Assembly: GCA_022841625.1 (NCBI GenBank)
Contig: JALHRD010000020.1
Span: 1-64,000, forward strand
Reading direction: 5' to 3'
Source: Xanthobacteraceae bacterium
Lineage (GTDB): Bacteria; Pseudomonadota; Alphaproteobacteria; Rhizobiales; Xanthobacteraceae
Length of the DNA stretch: 64,000 nucleotides
In this document: positions 61,202-64,000 of the stretch, piece after piece
Position numbering within the stretch: the first letter of the stretch is position 1
Layout: each line of letters opens with the position of its first letter
Notes under the pieces: generated by a model
Databases searched by the model: none
What the model saw: the letters and a program-made list of their open reading frames with translations, nothing else
What the model was told of the DNA's origin: nothing
Made by a program: the position numbers and the translations under genes

Positions 61202-61828
61202 ATGATGCGATTTGCAAAACTGACTTCTGTGATCGTCGTTCTGGCGGCATTTGCTTCGAGTGCGCCCGCTGAACAAAAGTCCAAAGTCGATCCGGCGCGC
61301 GTTGACACCGCGGTCAAATCGGCGTTTCCGGGCGCGCCGGCCGATTGGCAGGCGCGGTTGACGCCGGATGAGACCATGCAGCAATGCTCGGCCGCCAACA
61401 ACACGCCGGCGACAAAGGTATTTGAGGCGATTCAGGCGCGCGAGAAAGCTGCCATCAAATATCCGGCGGACGGCAAGTTCGTCGGCGATTGGAAGAAAGG
61501 CGAGGCGCTCGCCCAGTCGGGCTATGGCCTACGCTTCACCGATACCGCGCCCGATCGGGTTAATGGCGGCAACTGTTATGCCTGCCACCAGATCACGCGA
61601 CAGGAATTGAGCTTCGGCACGATCGGGCCGAGCCTGCTGCAATACGGCAAGAACCGCAATTTCAGCGAGGCCGACGCCAAGCGCGCCTATGAAAAGATCT
61701 ACAACCCGCATGCGACATTTCCCTGCTCGTTGATGCCGCGCTTCGGCACCAACAGTGTTCTGACGATCGCGCAGATTGTTGATATCGTAGCGTTGTTGAT
61801 GAGCCCCGAAAGCCCGGCCAACAAGTAG
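61202..61828 (+). CDS. soxX: SoxX, c-type cytochrome subunit
   Basis: A 208-residue cytochrome with signal peptide (RFAKLTSVIVVLAAFASSAP). Haem motif NCYACHQITRQELSFGTIGP; the methionine ligand lies in FPCSLMPRFGTNSVLT. It accepts electrons from SoxA during thiosulfate coupling and passes them on to the respiratory chain. The central insertion (about residues 70-105) is characteristic of the longer alphaproteobacterial SoxX. 11 bases after soxA. Confidence 0.92.
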   Translation: MMRFAKLTSVIVVLAAFASSAPAEQKSKVDPARVDTAVKSAFPGAPADWQARLTPDETMQQCSAANNTPATKVFEAIQAREKAAIKYPADGKFVGDWKKGEALAQSGYGLRFTDTAPDRVNGGNCYACHQITRQELSFGTIGPSLLQYGKNRNFSEADAKRAYEKIYNPHATFPCSLMPRFGTNSVLTIAQIVDIVALLMSPESPANK

Positions 61829-61915
61829 AGCGGTCGTGGCATCGTGGGCTTACAGCCGGCAAGCCAGCGCGCTTGTACGAGCTTAAGGCTGGAAACGACA
61901 GGCCAGGAGGACGCA

Positions 61916-62431
61916 ATGCTCAAGAACAGACGACAGATCATTGGTGCGATTACCGCGACCGGCGCAGCCATCGCCGCGTCACGGGCGGCGTCGGCCAATC
62001 CAACGGAGCTCGACCTTTCGAAGATCAAGAAGGAAACCGATATCGCTTGCCTCTATCACTGCGATTTCGGCGAGCCGCAACGCTTCTCGCAAATGTTGCA
62101 AAACATGCTGAACCACTACTCGGCTTATGAATTCGATAATTTCAAGCTCAAGCTGGTCATTGTCGCGCACGGCCCCGGTCTTAAATTTTTTCTCAAGGAC
62201 CTGACCGACACGCCCTGGGCCAAGGAGACGATCGATCCCGATCTCTACAAGCGCTTTATGGGTCTGACCCAGTATGGCGTTGAGGCCTATCTGTGCCAGA
62301 TCACCTATAAGCGGTTGAAGATCGATCCCTCAAAGACCAGGACCGATTCCGTTCTGAAGTTCGTGCCGTCGGGCGTTGCGACCGTGGCGGAACTGCAAGC
62401 CAAAGGGTTTGGCTATCTCAAGGTCGGCTGA
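61916..62431 (+). CDS. DsrE-like protein with Tat signal, sox-linked
   Basis: A 171-residue protein with a twin-arginine-type signal (KNRRQIIGAITATGAAIAAS). The mature part (IACLYHCDFGEPQRFSQMLQ, FKLKLVIVAHGPGLKFFLKD, AYLCQITYKRLKIDPS) has the DsrE-fold pattern: strand, helix, then a 'VVAHGPG' strand and a late cysteine. DsrE-like proteins carry sulfur on cysteine; export to the periplasm would place it with SoxYZ. CAGGAGGA precedes the start at 61916. Same strand as soxAX, 87 bases downstream. Function inferred. Confidence 0.78.
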   Translation: MLKNRRQIIGAITATGAAIAASRAASANPTELDLSKIKKETDIACLYHCDFGEPQRFSQMLQNMLNHYSAYEFDNFKLKLVIVAHGPGLKFFLKDLTDTPWAKETIDPDLYKRFMGLTQYGVEAYLCQITYKRLKIDPSKTRTDSVLKFVPSGVATVAELQAKGFGYLKVG

Positions 62432-62437
62432 AGGCGA

Positions 62438-63001
62438 TCAGCTATTGGCCTTCAAGAAGTCGAGCAAGGTGCCGCGTTCATAGGCGCGCTCGGCGACAAA
62501 GCGGAACGAAGCCAGGAACTGCTGCGGGGCGAGGTAGCCCTGCGTGCGCGTAATCTCGCGTTCGCGGGGTCGCTTGCGATCGAGGCCGTCGGCGCGCTCC
62601 GGAAAAAACTGCACCGTTGGCGTAAAGCGGATGCCGTATTTCTCGGCGAGCCGTTTCTCCGGCATTTTCTCGCCGTCGAAGTCGGTCACTTCCCGCGCGC
62701 CGACGAGATTGAGTTGAAGAATCTCAAAGCGCGTCTTGATGTAGGCCTCGATCTCCGGCCGGGCGAAATTGACCAGATGGGTATCGCGGCAATAGGGGCA
62801 ACCCCGCAGTTCCCACATCACCGCAAGGCGTTTGCCAGCCTCGTTCGCGGCTTGCAGGTCGTCGCCGAGTTCCAGGAGGCTCTGCAGGAACCAAGGCTGG
62901 TGATAGATGCCATCGTCGCCCAGCACGGCTTGCCCCCGCGCGAGCGCCGGCGTCAATGCGCCGGCCATTGATCCAATCAGAAAGTCGCGCCGTGACAGCA
63001 T
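62438..63001 (-). CDS. soxW: SoxW-like periplasmic thioredoxin
   Basis: A 187-residue protein with a Tat-type signal (MLSRRDFLIGSMAGALTPAL). Thioredoxin motif LRGCPYCRDTHLVNF (CxxC) and cis-proline IRFTPTVQFFPE. SoxW is a periplasmic thioredoxin reduced through SoxV and thought to keep SoxYZ or other Sox proteins active. Convergent with the DsrE-like gene (6-bp gap) and downstream of soxV. The open frame up to 63148 is unsupported. Confidence 0.85.
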   Translation of the reverse strand: MLSRRDFLIGSMAGALTPALARGQAVLGDDGIYHQPWFLQSLLELGDDLQAANEAGKRLAVMWELRGCPYCRDTHLVNFARPEIEAYIKTRFEILQLNLVGAREVTDFDGEKMPEKRLAEKYGIRFTPTVQFFPERADGLDRKRPREREITRTQGYLAPQQFLASFRFVAERAYERGTLLDFLKANS

Positions 63002-63074
63002 GACGATGATTTCCTGATATTCGTTTTTATAGATGTATCGATGACACCCGCGCTCAGCAAGAGGTGGGGCGGAT

Positions 63075-63806
63075 TTAGCCGACCCGCCCAAGCGCGGGGA
63101 TCGCATCCAGCAGCCAGTTTCCGACCGCCGGCATCCAGCCGAGCGCAATCGTCAGGCCGGTCAGGACAAGAATCGCACCCATTGCTTTCTCAATCGTTCC
63201 AAGATGGTGCCTAAAACGCTGGACCCAACGCAGGAATGGGCCGGTGAGCAAGGCCGCGGCCATGAACGGCACGCCGATCCCGGCCGCATAGGTACCGAGC
63301 AGCGCGGCGCCGTATCCGACCGAATCCTGCGCGCCGGCAAGCAGCAGGATCGAGGCCAGCACCGGCCCAACGCACGGCGTCCAGCCGAACCCGAAGGCCA
63401 GCCCAACGACGAATGCACCGAGGAAACTGGCGGGCCGGCTGGCCTCGAAGCGCGCCTGCTGCATCAGCAGCGACCACCGGAACAGGCCAAGCATGTGCAG
63501 GCCGAGCAGTGCGATCACGCCGCCGGCGATACGCGACAGCCAGGTCAGGTGATCGGCGATGAGTTGTCCAAGGCTTGACGCGCTGGCGCCGAGCGCCACA
63601 AAGACCACCGAAAAGCCGGTCACGAACGCCACCGCCCGGGCAAGCGCTCGCAGGCTGACGGCGGCACTGGGATTGTCCGCGAGCGCCGTCAGCGATGTGC
63701 CGGCCAGAAAACACAGATAGGGCGGCACCAGCGGCAGGATGCAGGGCGATAGGAATGAGATGACCCCGGCGCCAAAGCTCGCAATCAGGCTGATATCGAA
63801 CATCAA
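63075..63806 (-). CDS. soxV: SoxV/CcdA-type membrane thiol-disulfide transporter
   Basis: A 243-residue inner-membrane protein with six transmembrane segments. The two redox cysteine regions are FLSPCILPLVPPYLCFLAG near the N-terminus and FGWTPCVGPVLASILLL in the middle, as in CcdA. It moves reducing equivalents from cytoplasmic thioredoxin to the periplasm, here presumably to SoxW. Divergent from soxS with 66 bases between. Confidence 0.92.
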   Translation of the reverse strand: MMFDISLIASFGAGVISFLSPCILPLVPPYLCFLAGTSLTALADNPSAAVSLRALARAVAFVTGFSVVFVALGASASSLGQLIADHLTWLSRIAGGVIALLGLHMLGLFRWSLLMQQARFEASRPASFLGAFVVGLAFGFGWTPCVGPVLASILLLAGAQDSVGYGAALLGTYAAGIGVPFMAAALLTGPFLRWVQRFRHHLGTIEKAMGAILVLTGLTIALGWMPAVGNWLLDAIPALGRVG

Positions 63807-63872
63807 AGCCTCCCTGGCGAAACATATGCGATTTCTGCTATGTTAGCCACGCAACGTGGAACAGTATGATTA
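63807..63872. promoter_or_regulatory. soxV/soxS divergent promoter with candidate regulator site
   Basis: AACATATGCGATTTCTG (63821-63837) nearly repeats the motif of the soxY/soxA region, and AACATA...TATGTT (63821-63844) forms a 24-bp dyad. With only 66 bases between the start codons, one bound regulator would control both genes. Confidence 0.5.
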
Positions 63873-64000
63873 ATGCGCCTTTTGCGGGCTGCCATCATCG
63901 CCTTGGCCGCGGTGGTCATCGTGGGGTCATCCGCCGACGCGGCGGAACTCCTGATGTATCGCCGCGACGGCTGCCCGTGGTGCCGCGCCTGGGATCGTGA
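63873..64000 (+). CDS. soxS: SoxS-like thioredoxin-fold protein (partial, runs off the edge)
   Basis: The first 42 codons are seen, cut at the right edge. A signal peptide (LLRAAIIALAAVVIVGSSA) is followed by MYRRDGCPWCRAWDR, a thioredoxin-fold CxxC motif typical of SoxS, the periplasmic thiol-disulfide protein that reactivates SoxYZ. The start ATG at 63873 has no strong ribosome site; position next to soxV and in the sox cluster supports the name. Confidence 0.75.
   Translation, partial: MRLLRAAIIALAAVVIVGSSADAAELLMYRRDGCPWCRAWDR

Noticed and set aside
1-64000. CRISPR array, tRNA or rRNA genes, intact prophage or transposon
   Set aside because: No regularly spaced repeats, cloverleaf sequences, rRNA stretches or complete mobile-element genes were seen on either strand.

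Overview
The window is ordinary high-GC chromosomal DNA of an alphaproteobacterium, most likely in the order Hyphomicrobiales (Rhizobiales) and near Bradyrhizobium, Afipia or Pseudolabrys. The grounds are gene content (FixK-type regulator with FixK/FNR boxes, sox genes, a quinoprotein dehydrogenase with its associated ABC system, PuuD-type urate oxidation) and one palindromic intergenic repeat of a type common in that group. This is a family-level inference; no rRNA marker is present. I see no tRNA, rRNA, CRISPR array or intact mobile element.

Region A (about 0.5-29.9 kb) looks like a low-oxygen/energy-stress island. It starts with a Crp/Fnr-family regulator whose recognition helix carries the E..SR signature of FNR/FixK. 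It continues with a COG2403 GTPase plus carbamate kinase, an Acg-type nitroreductase, a decayed patch (DUF6064 fragment, IS5-type transposase tail, LOG-family pseudogene), a PCM/erythromycin-esterase fusion, a GroEL paralogue, universal stress proteins, an SbmA/YddA-type ABC exporter, an amino-acid dehydrogenase with 2-oxoacid dehydrogenase E1a/E1b/E2, DUF2267, an ACP-acyl-AMP ligase-PlsC fusion, a P-type ATPase, a Lon-like protease, a CBS/BON protein and an alpha/beta hydrolase. Four intergenic 14-mers fit the FNR/FixK box (11494, 13415, 17777, 24925) and a fifth palindrome at 1283 is close, so much of the island may be one regulon.

Region B (30.3-42.9 kb) is purine/urate catabolism: PuuE-UraD fusion, HiuH, a three-gene ABC importer, XdhA/XdhB, a LysR regulator, PuuD, an allantoate amidohydrolase and a DUF3830 protein. 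Together they would take xanthine through urate, hydroxyisourate, OHCU and allantoin to allantoate and beyond. An ABC-F ATPase follows (43.5-45.2 kb).

Region C (45.2-54.8 kb) is a PQQ-alcohol-dehydrogenase module: metallo-beta-lactamase hydrolase, cytochrome c, quinoprotein dehydrogenase with the D-x-D lanthanide signature, its ATPase, beta-propeller, binding protein and ABC-2 permease, and a second NMT1-type ABC importer.

Region D (54.95-64.0 kb) is a thiosulfate-oxidation (Sox) cluster: GlcG-like protein, soxD, soxC, soxB, soxZ and soxY on the minus strand; soxA, soxX and a DsrE-like protein on the plus strand; soxW and soxV on the minus strand; and soxS running off the right edge. The two divergent sox promoter regions share a 16/17-bp motif.
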